NCBI GenBank assembly: GCA_020634375.1 | Contig: JACKBX010000011.1 | Location: forward strand, 124,001-188,000 | Reading direction: 5' to 3' | Length of the DNA stretch: 64,000 bases | DNA from: Ardenticatenaceae bacterium | GTDB taxonomy: Bacteria > Chloroflexota > Anaerolineae > Promineifilales > Promineifilaceae | Shown here: piece by piece, positions 34,931 to 43,774 of the stretch | Numbering within the stretch: position 1 is the first letter of the stretch | Layout of the letters: the number at the start of each line of letters is the position of its first letter | Program-made: the position numbers and the translations under genes | The notes under the pieces: model-generated | The model's database searches: none | The model's input: the letters and a program-made list of their open reading frames with translations, nothing else | Told to the model about the DNA's origin: nothing

Positions 34931-35956
34931 ATGCACCTTCAACTCATTCATGGAGACTCTGTTTTTGACACCCTGGCTGACGAATGGAACACCTTAGCAC
35001 GCCAGGGAATAACCAATACGCCATTTCAACACCTTGCCTACCAAAAGGCATGGTGGCAGCATTTGCAGCCCAATGGCGCAACCTTGCATACCTTTGCTGC
35101 CCGCGATGAGGCAGGCACGTTGGTTGGTTTGCTCTGCCTCTACAATATGGATGGCCTGGTTCATTTTAATGGCTGCGTAGAAGAAACCGATTATCTGGAT
35201 GCCATTGTGCTGCCAGATTATGCTGAGGCTTTGTGGATGGCCGTTTTCCAACACCTGGACACCGACGACTTCCCCATCTGGCACACGCTCGACTTCTGCA
35301 ATGTGCCCCAAGACTCTCCGTCTCGTGTCATCGTACCCCCTATTGCTGCGCAGCACGGTCTGGTTTTTGCTGAAACCATCCACGAAGTGTGTCCGGTTAT
35401 TCAACTACCGGCCACGTTTGACGAGTACCTGGAGTCCATAGACAGTAAACAGCGCCGCGAGATTCGCCGCAAGCTGCGCCGCGCTGATGGTGCGGAAGCG
35501 GAACTGGTGATTGTGCAGCCGGGTGATGATGTAGAAACGGCCGTCACCGACTTCTTAGACTTGCTTGCCAAAAGCACTTTTGAAAAGCGAGACTGGCTCA
35601 ACGACGGCCGTCGCGCCGTCTTCCACGACACCGCCAAAGTCGCTCTCGCTGATGGCTATTTGCTGTTGATGTTCATCGAGGTAGACGGCCGTAAAGCCTC
35701 CGCCCTCTTCAACTTCGACTACAACAACCACGTCCTCGTTTACAACTCCGGCCTGGACCCTGCCGCCTTCGGCCCCCTCAGCCTCGGTGAAGTGCTGACC
35801 GCTAAAGCAATTGAATGGGCCATTGCAAACGGCCGTTCCACCTTCGACTTCCTACGTGGCAACGAAACCTACAAATACCGCTTTGGCGCACAAGATACAA
35901 TGGTCTACAAACTACACGTCGCCAAACCAAACGCAACAGAAATCCCAGCGTGTTAA
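34931..35956 (+). CDS. GNAT acyltransferase, CelD/BcsL type
   Basis: 341 aa. It matches the Acetyltransf_6 (CelD/BcsL) group: FQHLAYQKAWWQHL near residue 33, LVGLLCLY, the SKQRREIRRKLRR helix (~170), and the GNAT core with GYLLLMFIEVDGRKASALFN, YNSGLDP and DFLRGNETYKYRFGA. These enzymes transfer acyl groups in polysaccharide or cell-wall building. The glycosyltransferase immediately downstream supports a glycan or glycolipid pathway. No signal peptide. Confidence 0.9.
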   Translation: MHLQLIHGDSVFDTLADEWNTLARQGITNTPFQHLAYQKAWWQHLQPNGATLHTFAARDEAGTLVGLLCLYNMDGLVHFNGCVEETDYLDAIVLPDYAEALWMAVFQHLDTDDFPIWHTLDFCNVPQDSPSRVIVPPIAAQHGLVFAETIHEVCPVIQLPATFDEYLESIDSKQRREIRRKLRRADGAEAELVIVQPGDDVETAVTDFLDLLAKSTFEKRDWLNDGRRAVFHDTAKVALADGYLLLMFIEVDGRKASALFNFDYNNHVLVYNSGLDPAAFGPLSLGEVLTAKAIEWAIANGRSTFDFLRGNETYKYRFGAQDTMVYKLHVAKPNATEIPAC

Positions 35957-36077
35957 AAACGAGAGATTAGAGGCCAGTTGGCATCTCTTTTTCAACTGCA
36001 AAGAGCGCGAAAAGCGCAAAGAAAATACCAGAGAAAACCTTTGCGATCTTTGCGGTGAATTCTTAAAGGAAAAAACG

Positions 36078-37388
36078 TTGAACGACAACTCCTCCCCCGT
36101 CCGCCGCATCGCTATGCTCAGTGTACATACCTGTCCGCTGGCAATGCTCGGTGGCAAAAAAACCGGCGGCATGAATGTTTACGTGCGCGATTTCAGCCGT
36201 GAATTGGGCCGCCAGGGTATTCACGTAGATGTATTCACCCGCTCGCAAGACGACTGCGTGCCCCGCGTCGTTCACGATTTGGGCTACGGCGGCCGTGTCA
36301 TCCACATCCCCGCCGGGCCAGAACGCCCTATTCCCGTCGCTGACATCATCCAATATTTAGACGATTTCACGACTGGCGTCTTAGAGTTTGCCGCCAACGA
36401 AGGCATTACCTATGATGTCATTCACAGCCACTACTGGCTTTCTGGCCTGGTGGCGGAAAAACTACGCGATGCCTGGAAAGATGGCAACGGCCGTTACACC
36501 CCCATCATCCACATGTTCCACACCCTCGGCCACATGAAAAACCGCATCGCCCTCAGCGATAGCGAACGCGCCCCCCAAGAACGCCTCGACGGCGAAGCCC
36601 ACGTCATCCGCATTGCTGACCGCATCATCGCCGCCACGCCTGCCGAACAAGCGCAGCTCAACTGGCTCTACAATGCTGATATGAGCAAAGTCGCCATCAT
36701 TCCCCCTGGCGTAGACTTGGAACGCTTCAAACCCATTCCTAAAGCAGCAGCCAAACAACACATTGGCATTCCCGCTCATCATAAAAACATCCTTTTTGCC
36801 GGGCGTATCGAACCACTCAAGGGCATTGATACCCTGCTGCTGGCAATGGCTCTCATCCACCAACGTCATCCTGGCACAGTACGTGACACCTGCGTCGCCA
36901 TCATTGGCGGCGATCCCTGGAGCGACGACCCCGACGAAGAAATGGCTCGTCTCAAAGAGATGCGTACAACCCTGGGCATCCATGAATTCGTCACCTTTTT
37001 GGGGGCCAAAGACCAAAATGTGCTGCCCAATTACTATGCCGCCGCCGAAATGGTGGTCATGCCCAGCCATTACGAGAGCTTTGGTATGGTCGCTTTAGAA
37101 GCGATGGCAATGGGCACGCCTGTCGTTGCTTCAGAAGTGGGTGGGTTGGCCTTCCTGGTTCAAGATGGTGTGAATGGCTTGCACGCACCCTCCCGTGACC
37201 CCGAAGCATTGGCTGGCTGCATTTACGAACTGCTTACTGACGAACAGTACCGTGCCCGCTTGGGACACAACGCCCGCGAATATGCACAAGAATATGACTG
37301 GCGGCACATCGTCACGCGTATGCTGCGCGTTTATGAGGCAGTGCTGGCCGGGGAAGATTGTGTGCAGCGCCAGGAAGCGCTCGTCTAA
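36078..37388 (+). CDS. GT4 glycosyltransferase (MshA/sucrose-phosphate-synthase-like)
   Basis: 436 aa from TTG 36078 with AAAGGA upstream; the open frame reaches back into the GNAT gene, but that part is repeat-derived. The N-terminal domain has LSVHTCPLAMLGGKKTGGMN and YDVIHSHYWLSG, the C-terminal domain IPPGVDLERFKPI, GRIEPLKGIDTLL and the EX7E element (ESFGMVALEAMAMGTPVVAS, two pieces). This arrangement is typical of MshA and related UDP/GDP-sugar retaining transferases. No mycothiol genes are present, so the acceptor is unknown. The 36-bp heptamer-type repeat GCAAAG...CTTTGC lies just upstream. Confidence 0.88.
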   Translation: MNDNSSPVRRIAMLSVHTCPLAMLGGKKTGGMNVYVRDFSRELGRQGIHVDVFTRSQDDCVPRVVHDLGYGGRVIHIPAGPERPIPVADIIQYLDDFTTGVLEFAANEGITYDVIHSHYWLSGLVAEKLRDAWKDGNGRYTPIIHMFHTLGHMKNRIALSDSERAPQERLDGEAHVIRIADRIIAATPAEQAQLNWLYNADMSKVAIIPPGVDLERFKPIPKAAAKQHIGIPAHHKNILFAGRIEPLKGIDTLLLAMALIHQRHPGTVRDTCVAIIGGDPWSDDPDEEMARLKEMRTTLGIHEFVTFLGAKDQNVLPNYYAAAEMVVMPSHYESFGMVALEAMAMGTPVVASEVGGLAFLVQDGVNGLHAPSRDPEALAGCIYELLTDEQYRARLGHNAREYAQEYDWRHIVTRMLRVYEAVLAGEDCVQRQEALV

Positions 37389-37521
37389 TTTTCGCCGCCA
37401 GCGGTTGGGAATCGTACAGACTCCGTGTAACTTGCGTCACACCCCGGACGCTATAAAGTAGCTATACTAGAAGCACATCAACACAATTTTGCTTCTCCTT
37501 TTTCTCCTCTTCCTCTTCCAC

Positions 37522-37551
37522 AACAAGGCCCCGCCAGGGGTCTTGTTGTTT
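37522..37551 (+). terminator. rho-independent terminator
   Basis: AACAAGGCCCC - GCCA - GGGGTCTTGTT followed by GTTTTC. It ends the GNAT-glycosyltransferase unit. Nothing else in the 37389-37589 gap is convincing, though TATACT at 37463 could be a -10 box. Confidence 0.75.
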
Positions 37552-37589
37552 TCTGTGCGAATTACGCCGCTTTCGCTACACTTAACGAT

Positions 37590-38135
37590 ATGACTAAAAT
37601 AAAGATTGGCAAACTTGCTCCTGACGCAACGCTCACTGTGCTGGACGGCCGTTCCACCTCCTTATCCAACTATTGGGGTAACGACCGTCACCTGCTCATC
37701 ATCTTCCTGCGCCACCTCGCCTGACTGCCCTGTCGAGACCATGTGGCACAGGTTGTGCTTCACCAAAACACGCTCCAAACCCTCAACACCGAGGTCATCA
37801 CCATTTCTTTCGGCGCAACCCATTGGGCACAAATGTGGCTGCAAGAAACTCAATCCCCCTTCCCCTTCCTGGTTGACACTGAACGTGCAGCCTATCATGC
37901 TTACGGGCTAAAATCGTCTATCATTAGCTCATGGAGCTTCAATAATTTATGGTACTATGCCAAAGCTGTACGACAAGGACGAGAAACCTTTGGCAAGCGG
38001 GGCAATCCGCACCAACTTGGTGGTGATTTTATTGTTGACAAGCAAGGCATTCTGCGCCTGACTCATCCCAGCCGCGAACCGACGGATCGCCCATCTGTCA
38101 ACAAACTGTTGGAGACATTGCAAAATTTACAATAG
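37590..38135 (+). CDS. peroxiredoxin-like (AhpC/TSA) protein with in-frame TGA: candidate selenoprotein
   Basis: 181 aa if TGA at 37722-37724 (codon 45) is read through. The frame before it gives LAPDATLTVLDGRS and LLIIFLRHLA; after it comes LPCRDHVAQVVLHQ, TISFGATHWA and FPFLVDTERAAYHAYGLK. Homologues of the AhpC/TSA-like family have a Cys exactly at this position (FLRHxxCxxCR), so TGA replaces the first Cys of CxxC, giving U-L-P-C. No other stop or frame change occurs. A short stem CCTGT (37729-37733)/ACAGG (37748-37752) with a 14-nt loop could act as a SECIS. Alternatives are a nonsense pseudogene or sequencing error. No sel genes are in the window. Confidence 0.75.
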
Positions 38136-38164
38136 TTGTTTTGCCCTCTCCCATCTTTTATAAT
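38136..38164 (+). promoter_or_regulatory. promoter of the M42 peptidase gene
   Basis: TTGTTT (38136-38141), 17-bp spacer, TATAAT (38159-38164), 47 bases before the start codon. Confidence 0.55.
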
Positions 38165-38210
38165 GCCACTACATCTATCTGGCGCGTAACGGGCTAAAAG
38201 GACTAATTTA

Positions 38211-39254
38211 ATGAGCTTGCAAATTAATATTGACAAAATGGTAGCATTTATGGTGGGTTTACTGAATACACCCAGTCCCACCGGAGATACAGACCGTGCA
38301 GTCGCTTATGTGCAGGAAGCATTTGCTCCCTTTCCTTTCACCATGAAAATGTCCCCTAAGGGGTTCCTCACCGGAACTTGGGCTGGCGAGTTACAAACGC
38401 AGCCTCGCGCCCTCACGGCTCATGTGGACACCTTGGGCGCAATGGTGCGGGAAATCAAGGATAACGGCCGTCTACGCATGACCCAACTCGGCGGCTGGAT
38501 GTGGACCTCAGTAGAAGGTGAAGGCGTGACAATATTTGCGAGTAACGGCCGTACCTATCGCGGCACGATTCTCCCCACCACCGCCTCCATCCACGCCCAC
38601 ACCGCCAAAGAACGCAACGAACCACGTGACGACAGCAACATGGAAGTGCGTATAGACGCCCGCACAGCCTCTCGTGAAGAAACCGCAGCCCTCGGCATCC
38701 GCGTCGGCGACATCATTGCTTTCGACCCCCGCGTCGAAGAAACCGACACCGGCTTCATCCGCTCCCGCCACCTCGATGACAAAGCCAGCGTCGCCACCAT
38801 TTACGGTGCACTAGATGCCCTGCACAGCACCGGGCTACGTCCCAAACAAGACACCCTCATCCATGTCAGCAACTACGAAGAAGTTGGGCACGGCGCTGCT
38901 GCCGGATTTCCCGCCAATCTGCACGATCTACTCACTGTAGACATGGCCGTCGTCGCCCCAAAACAGACTTCCGACGAATATGGCGTCACCATTTGCGCCA
39001 AAGACAGCGGCGGCCCCTACCATCTCAACTTGCGCCGCGAACTAGAGAATCTCGCCGCCGCCCACAACATTCCCTACAACACCGACATCTACCCCTACTA
39101 CGGCTCCGATGGTGAGTCATACTGGCGTGCGGGCGGCAACGTGCGCGTCGGCCTCATTGGTCCCGGCGTAGACGCCTCCCACCACTATGAGCGCACCCAC
39201 CGTAACAGCCTGAAACATACCGCTCAACTCATCGCCGCATACCTCCTCAGCTAA
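38211..39254 (+). CDS. M42-family aminopeptidase
   Basis: 347 aa. Metal ligands of the M42 co-catalytic dizinc site are visible: H in LTAHVDTLG (~67), D in RHLDDKAS (~186), EE in NYEEVGHG (~220), D in LTVDMAVV and H in ASHHYERTH (~325). M42 enzymes are cytosolic, often dodecameric, and trim peptides; some are annotated as glutamyl aminopeptidase or endoglucanase. No neighbours are co-transcribed. Confidence 0.93.
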   Translation: MSLQINIDKMVAFMVGLLNTPSPTGDTDRAVAYVQEAFAPFPFTMKMSPKGFLTGTWAGELQTQPRALTAHVDTLGAMVREIKDNGRLRMTQLGGWMWTSVEGEGVTIFASNGRTYRGTILPTTASIHAHTAKERNEPRDDSNMEVRIDARTASREETAALGIRVGDIIAFDPRVEETDTGFIRSRHLDDKASVATIYGALDALHSTGLRPKQDTLIHVSNYEEVGHGAAAGFPANLHDLLTVDMAVVAPKQTSDEYGVTICAKDSGGPYHLNLRRELENLAAAHNIPYNTDIYPYYGSDGESYWRAGGNVRVGLIGPGVDASHHYERTHRNSLKHTAQLIAAYLLS

Positions 39255-39262
39255 AAATGAGA

Positions 39263-39318
39263 TGAGAGATTAGAGATTGGAGATTGAAAACTGGCTAATC
39301 TCTAATCTCCAATCTCTA
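39263..39318. repeat. 7-nt-periodic repeat with inverted copy (AGAGATT type)
   Basis: AGAGATT/AGAGATT/GGAGATT then the inverse; AGAGATTGGAGATT (39272-39285) pairs with AATCTCCAATCTCT (39304-39317). The same word is found inside the LRR-Roc gene at 3028-3076. Confidence 0.82.
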
Positions 39319-39334
39319 TGAAAAGGACATCCTT

Positions 39335-41131
39335 ATGAAATCTTATTGGCTTCCAATTCTCCTCATCACACTGTTGCTAATGACTGCCTGCAACAGTCAG
39401 GCAGATGAAACACCGACCCCCATCCCGGCCACCCACACGCCCTTACCCGCTCCCTCCGCCACCCCCGCCCCCAGCGGCGAAACCGTGCGCGGACAGGCCA
39501 CCATTGACAGCATTCAGGTTGAGATGCTAGAAAGTTTCCCCATACAGGTCAACGTCATCGCTCGCGGCGAACTGCCCGATAGCTGCACCCAAATTGACGA
39601 GATCGTGCAGCAGCGCAACGACACCACGTTCCGCATCATCATCACCACCATTCGTCCTGGCGATGCTGTGTGCACCGCAGATGTCGTGCCTTTCAGCGAG
39701 ACCATTCCTTTGGATGTGGAAGGGTTGGATGCTGGAACCTATGACGTGAATGCAGGCGACCCCAGTGGAACTTTCACCCTCGCCGCCGACAACCGCATCG
39801 AAGAAGTCGTTCCCGAACCGGAACCCTCCGTCACGCCAGAACCGCCTGCCGCCGACAGCAACAGTGCAGCCATCAGCGGCCTGGTATGGCATGACCTCTG
39901 CGCCGTTACTGGCGGTGAAGGGGAAGCCGAGGCTACACCATCTCCCGGCTGCGTGGTTTTGGAGAATGGCGGTGTGCAGGCCAACGGTTTATTGGAAGAG
40001 GGCGAACCTGGGCTGGCAAATGTTATCGTCAGTTTGGGCGAAGGAGCCTGTCCGTCTACTGGCTTTGCCGAAGCAACGACGAACGCTGATGGCGAATACA
40101 CATTCACAGACTTGCCCGCCGGTGAGTATTGTGTTTCGGTGGATGTGACAAATGTGGAAAACACGGCCGTTCTCGACCCTGGCAGCTTCACCAACCCTGA
40201 AACAGGGGTGACGGCCGTCACCCTCAGCGACGGCCAAACAACCAGCGACATCAACTTCGGCTGGGACTACGAATTCCTACCCGTACCCGAAGTAGACGCT
40301 GCCACCTGCACCAACAACTTCGAGTTCGTCGAAGACCTCTCCATTGATGACGATACCATCATGGCTCCCGGCACAGAATTTGTGAAAGAGTGGCGGCTGC
40401 GCAACATCGGCACCTGTCCCTGGACAACCGACTACACCTTCGTCACCGTAGACGAAGCCCCCTTGCCCTTTGGCGGAGACACCGAAGTGCCGCTGGAATC
40501 GGTCGTTGCACCCGGTCAAACAATGGACATCGCCGCCACACTCATTGCGCCCACCACTCCCGGCACGTATCGCAGCAATTGGCAGTTAGCCGATGCCAAC
40601 GGCGAGCGCTTTGGCGTGGGTGGTTTCATTGAAGATGCTGTATACGTGCGCATCGTTGTGGATGAAAATGCCGACGTAACGCCGGAACCCAATACGGCCG
40701 TCATCGGCGGCGTCGTGTGGGCCGATTACTGCGCCATCCAAAACGATGGCTCTCCTTCAGTCGGCTGCCTGGAAACAGCCGAAGGCAGCGGTGTCTACAT
40801 CGCCAATGGAACTTACAACTTCTACGAGTCCCCCATTCCAGAATTGCTCGTCACACTCAGTGATGGGGCCTGCCCCGAAGAGGGCGTTATCACACCCAGC
40901 AGCATCCTCTCTACCACCACCACAGACGTAGATGGACTATACCGCTTCACCGGTCTGGACAATGGCACCTACTGCATCTCCATTGACGCCTTCGACGACA
41001 CCAACATCAACTCACTCATACCCGGCGATTGGACATATCCGTATCGCGGTGTTGGCCGTCTCGGTGTCATTCTGCAAGCTGGTGAGGAACGCCTGGATGT
41101 AGACTTTGGATGGGATTATCAGTTCGATTAG
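39335..41131 (+). CDS. lipoprotein with SdrD-B-like and NBR1-type Ig-like domains
   Basis: 598 aa. Signal peptide with lipobox LLMTAC (Cys ~19) and a Pro/Thr-rich linker. An N-terminal beta domain (~50-155) is followed by an SdrD_B-like domain (ISGLVWHDLCA...NFGWDYEF), an NBR1-type Ig-like domain (FVKEWRLRNIGTCPW, APTTPGTYRSNWQLAD, ~340-455) and a second SdrD_B-like domain (IGGVVWADYCAI...VDFGWDYQF). Such modules are cell-surface beta sandwiches that bind ligands or act as stalks. Tandem terminators follow. No enzyme domain is visible. Confidence 0.88.
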   Translation: MKSYWLPILLITLLLMTACNSQADETPTPIPATHTPLPAPSATPAPSGETVRGQATIDSIQVEMLESFPIQVNVIARGELPDSCTQIDEIVQQRNDTTFRIIITTIRPGDAVCTADVVPFSETIPLDVEGLDAGTYDVNAGDPSGTFTLAADNRIEEVVPEPEPSVTPEPPAADSNSAAISGLVWHDLCAVTGGEGEAEATPSPGCVVLENGGVQANGLLEEGEPGLANVIVSLGEGACPSTGFAEATTNADGEYTFTDLPAGEYCVSVDVTNVENTAVLDPGSFTNPETGVTAVTLSDGQTTSDINFGWDYEFLPVPEVDAATCTNNFEFVEDLSIDDDTIMAPGTEFVKEWRLRNIGTCPWTTDYTFVTVDEAPLPFGGDTEVPLESVVAPGQTMDIAATLIAPTTPGTYRSNWQLADANGERFGVGGFIEDAVYVRIVVDENADVTPEPNTAVIGGVVWADYCAIQNDGSPSVGCLETAEGSGVYIANGTYNFYESPIPELLVTLSDGACPEEGVITPSSILSTTTTDVDGLYRFTGLDNGTYCISIDAFDDTNINSLIPGDWTYPYRGVGRLGVILQAGEERLDVDFGWDYQFD

Positions 41132-41143
41132 TTATACATGATC

Positions 41144-41176
41144 AGAAACCTGGTTTTTCGGAAAAACCCGGTTTCT
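41144..41176 (+). terminator. hairpin (AGAAACC element)
   Basis: AGAAACCTGGTTTTTC pairs with GAAAAACCCGGTTTCT around a single G, with one mismatch. It immediately precedes a second terminator. Confidence 0.6.
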
Positions 41177-41187
41177 CAATTATATGA

Positions 41188-41219
41188 AGGGCAGATGCTT
41201 ACACATCTGCCCTTTTTGT
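41188..41219 (+). terminator. rho-independent terminator
   Basis: AGGGCAGATG (41188-41197), CTTACA loop, CATCTGCCCT (41204-41213), then TTTTGTTT. Confidence 0.88.
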
Positions 41220-41227
41220 TTGCCTTC

Positions 41228-41256
41228 TTGACAACAAAAGCATAATCTGTCATACT
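41228..41256 (+). promoter_or_regulatory. promoter of the fadR-like gene
   Basis: TTGACA (41228-41233), 17-bp spacer, CATACT (41251-41256). Transcription would start near 41263, inside the operator. Confidence 0.7.
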
Positions 41257-41262
41257 TTTAAC

Positions 41263-41279
41263 AACTGGTCAGACCACTT
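41263..41279. promoter_or_regulatory. FadR-type operator
   Basis: AACTGGTCAGACCACTT matches the enterobacterial FadR consensus AACTGGTCNGACCNGTT at all but one defined position. It covers the predicted transcription start of the fadR-like gene, so binding would repress it. Confidence 0.75.
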
Positions 41280-41322
41280 ACCAGATAGGTGGTTAAATTG
41301 ATTTAATCTTGAGGAGCTTGAC

Positions 41323-42018
41323 TTGACAAACAACTGGACGACCCCGCAGCGACCAAATGATTACACTGAACAAGCACTGGTACAGGCTATTCTCGATGGC
41401 TCATTTGCGGTGGGCAGCAGCCTGCCCGGCGAGCGCACACTTGCCGCAGAATTGGGCGTCACCCGGCCAACACTGCGCGAAGCCATCCAACGATTGACCC
41501 GCGATGGCTGGCTGACTGTCCATCACGGCAAACCAACCCTGGTAAATGACTATTGGCGCGATGGCGGCCTGAATGTACTGAGCACATTGGTGCAGCACAG
41601 CGACCAACTGCCGCCCAATTTTGTGGCAAATTTGTTGGACGTACGCCTACACCTGGCTCCAGCATATACGCGAGCAGCAGTGGATAATGACCCAACGCAG
41701 CCGTCGGCGCTGCTCAATCAGGCCGCTAATTTGCCAGACACGGCCGTTGCCTTTGCCACCTTCGATTGGACACTGCACCACTGCCTGACAGTGGCGTCAG
41801 GCAATCCCATTTACACCCTGATTTTGAATGGCTTTGCCAATTTTTATGAGCAAATTGCACAGCTCTATTTTGCGCTGCCAAATGCGCGGGGGGCTTCGCG
41901 GGCTTTTTATGAGGGGTTGGCAACGGCCGTTGCCAACCAAGACGCCCTCACCGCCGAAACCCTCACCCGGCAAGTGATGGAACAGAGCATTGTGTTGTGG
42001 GAGAGCAGTAGCCAGTAG
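41323..42018 (+). CDS. fadR: FadR-like GntR-family regulator
   Basis: 231 aa from TTG 41323 after GAGGAGC. The winged helix (GVTRPTLREAIQRLTRDGWL, HHGKPTLVN) keeps the E. coli FadR DNA-contact residues Thr, Arg and Arg of TRxTLR and the His of HGKPT. The C-terminal half has SGNPIYTLILNGFANFY, again FadR-like rather than generic FCD. Of the acyl-CoA-site residues I recall, Ser219 and Trp223 equivalents are kept, while Gly216 is Met. FadR senses long-chain acyl-CoA. The operator in its own promoter indicates autoregulation, and probably control of the two downstream genes. Confidence 0.88.
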   Translation: MTNNWTTPQRPNDYTEQALVQAILDGSFAVGSSLPGERTLAAELGVTRPTLREAIQRLTRDGWLTVHHGKPTLVNDYWRDGGLNVLSTLVQHSDQLPPNFVANLLDVRLHLAPAYTRAAVDNDPTQPSALLNQAANLPDTAVAFATFDWTLHHCLTVASGNPIYTLILNGFANFYEQIAQLYFALPNARGASRAFYEGLATAVANQDALTAETLTRQVMEQSIVLWESSSQ

Positions 42019-42095
42019 TCAGTCATCAGTATTCAGTAACTAGCTACTGGCCACTGATGACTAATGACTGATGACTGGTTACTGAATATTCCTCA
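42010..42095. repeat. 7-nt-periodic repeat with inverted copy (AGTCATC type)
   Basis: AGTAGCC/AGTAGTC/AGTCATC/AGTATTC heptamers are followed by TGATGACTAATGACTGATGA and GGTTACTGAATATT. It sits between fadR and the oxidase gene and overlaps the fadR 3' end. Confidence 0.78.
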
Positions 42096-42108
42096 AAAGG
42101 AGCATGTA

Positions 42109-43701
42109 ATGCGCAGATGGAACGGTTGGGGCGACGACACCATTGAGTATCCGCTGCCGGAGAATGCGGCGGCATTTTTAGATGAACTAGTTGGGCCAGG
42201 CAAACCGCCGGTGGATGCACCCCTGGCGGAGGTAGTCGCGGCGGTGCCGCCCTCGCGGCTGCCACCACACCCGCTGGTGAAAACAGATGCGGCACAGCGC
42301 GTTTTGCACGCACGCGGGCAGAGTCTGCCGGATTGGGTGGCGCTGCGATACGGCCGTCTTCCCACCACCCCCGACGGCATCGCCCAGCCCACCAGCGAAG
42401 AAGAGGTGGCAGACTTGTTGCAGTACGCGGCTAACGCCGGGGTACAAGTTATCCCTTATGGCGGCGGAACCAGCGTGGTCGGCCACATCAACCCGCAGGC
42501 AGACGCGCCGCCGACGCTGACGGTGAACACGCAGCGCCTGAACAAACTGCTGGCGCTGGACGAAGCCAGCCGCCTGGCGACCTTTGGTGCAGGCGTGCAG
42601 GGGCCGGATTTGGAGGCACAGCTTCGCGCACACGGCTATACGCTGGGCCATTTTCCGCAGTCATTTGAGTATTCCACGCTGGGCGGCTGGGTGGTCACTC
42701 GTTCCAGTGGGCAGCAGTCGTTGGGATACGGCCGTATCGAGCACCTATTTGCCGGGGGCACACTGCTTGCGCCCGCCGGACGGCTGGAAATGCTGCCCCA
42801 TCCTGCCTCCGCCGCCGGGCCGGACTTGCGCCAGCTTGTGCTGGGCAGTGAAGGGCGCATGGGCATTCTCACACAAGCCACCGTGCGCATCTCCGCCCTG
42901 CCGGAGCGCGAAGATTTTCACGCCGTCTTTTTCCCCGATTTCGAGAGTGGGCAGGCAGCGGCGCGACAAATGATGCAGGCAGGCATCCCGCTTTCGATGC
43001 TGCGGCTGAGTACGGCCGTTGAAACCACCACCACCCTCGCCCTGGCCGGACACGAGCAGTTAATTGGCCTGCTGGAACGGCTGCTCGCCATTCGCAGCGT
43101 GGAAGCGGGCAAATGTATGCTGCTGCTGGGCTTCACCGGCAGTAATGCGCTGGTGAAAATGGCACGCGGCGCGGCGCTGGAAATGACGGGTAATCACGGC
43201 GGGGTACATGTGGGGCGCACGTTTGGCAGCCAATGGCACAAGGGGCGTTTCCGCACGCCGTATTTGCGTAACAGCTTGTGGCAGCAGGGGTACGCAGTGG
43301 ATACATTGGAAACGGCCGTACCCTGGGCCAACGTCCCCGCCACGCTGCAAGCTATTGAGGACGCGCTGCACCCCGCCCTGGCCGAGTGGGATGAGCGCGT
43401 GCATGTCTTCACCCATCTCTCGCATATGTACGGCGATGGGGCCAGCATCTACACCACCTATCTCTTCCGCCTGACCGCTGATCCAGAGGAAACGCTGGCT
43501 CGCTGGCGCAAGATGAAAGCCGCTGCCAGCGAAGCCATCGTTGCCAATCACGGAACCATCAGCCACCAACACGGTGTGGGCACAGACCACGCCCCCTACT
43601 TGCCTGCCGAAAAGGGCACGCTGGGCATGGCCGCCCTGTGCAATGCCATCCACACATTTGACCCGGCGGGGATGATGAATGCAGGGAAACTGGTTGAGTA
43701 G
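42109..43701 (+). CDS. FAD-linked oxidase, alkyl-DHAP synthase-like
   Basis: 530 aa from ATG 42109 after AAAAGGAG; an upstream in-frame extension reads through the repeat. It has the VAO-type FAD domain (VIPYGGGTSVVGHI ~115, GYTLGHFPQSFEYSTLGGWV ~185, SEGRMGILTQATVRI) and a C-terminal GTISHQHGVGTDHAPYL (~490), the His motif typical of alkylglycerone-phosphate synthase. The N-terminal LPDWVALRYGRLP also fits. That enzyme forms the ether bond of ether lipids from acyl-DHAP and fatty alcohol. Lactate/glycolate oxidase-type dehydrogenase is the alternative. Followed by glpD. Confidence 0.85.
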   Translation: MRRWNGWGDDTIEYPLPENAAAFLDELVGPGKPPVDAPLAEVVAAVPPSRLPPHPLVKTDAAQRVLHARGQSLPDWVALRYGRLPTTPDGIAQPTSEEEVADLLQYAANAGVQVIPYGGGTSVVGHINPQADAPPTLTVNTQRLNKLLALDEASRLATFGAGVQGPDLEAQLRAHGYTLGHFPQSFEYSTLGGWVVTRSSGQQSLGYGRIEHLFAGGTLLAPAGRLEMLPHPASAAGPDLRQLVLGSEGRMGILTQATVRISALPEREDFHAVFFPDFESGQAAARQMMQAGIPLSMLRLSTAVETTTTLALAGHEQLIGLLERLLAIRSVEAGKCMLLLGFTGSNALVKMARGAALEMTGNHGGVHVGRTFGSQWHKGRFRTPYLRNSLWQQGYAVDTLETAVPWANVPATLQAIEDALHPALAEWDERVHVFTHLSHMYGDGASIYTTYLFRLTADPEETLARWRKMKAAASEAIVANHGTISHQHGVGTDHAPYLPAEKGTLGMAALCNAIHTFDPAGMMNAGKLVE

Positions 43702-43706
43702 AGAAA

Positions 43707-43766
43707 GTGCAGGTTACAGGTTGCAAGTTACAAATCTATAACCTGCAACTTGTAACTTGCAACTGG
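43707..43766. repeat. 7-nt-periodic repeat with inverted copy (AGGTTGC type)
   Basis: GTTGCAAGTTACAA (43720-43733) pairs with TTGTAACTTGCAAC (43750-43763), inside an outer TGCAGGTTA/TAACCTGCA pair. It lies between the oxidase gene and glpD. Confidence 0.82.
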
Positions 43767-43774
43767 AGAATCTT

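Noticed and set aside
35811..36077. N-terminal extension of the glycosyltransferase
   Set aside because: It overlaps the GNAT gene and a GCAAAG/CTTTGC repeat; the conserved domain begins only after 36078.
37440..37551. Small RNA between a TATACT box and the terminator
   Set aside because: No -35 box at proper distance; the terminator is explained by the upstream gene.
37606..37911. Alternative + frame ORF over the peroxiredoxin-like gene
   Set aside because: Peptide is Ser/Pro-rich nonsense; the homologous sequence lies in the frame with the TGA.
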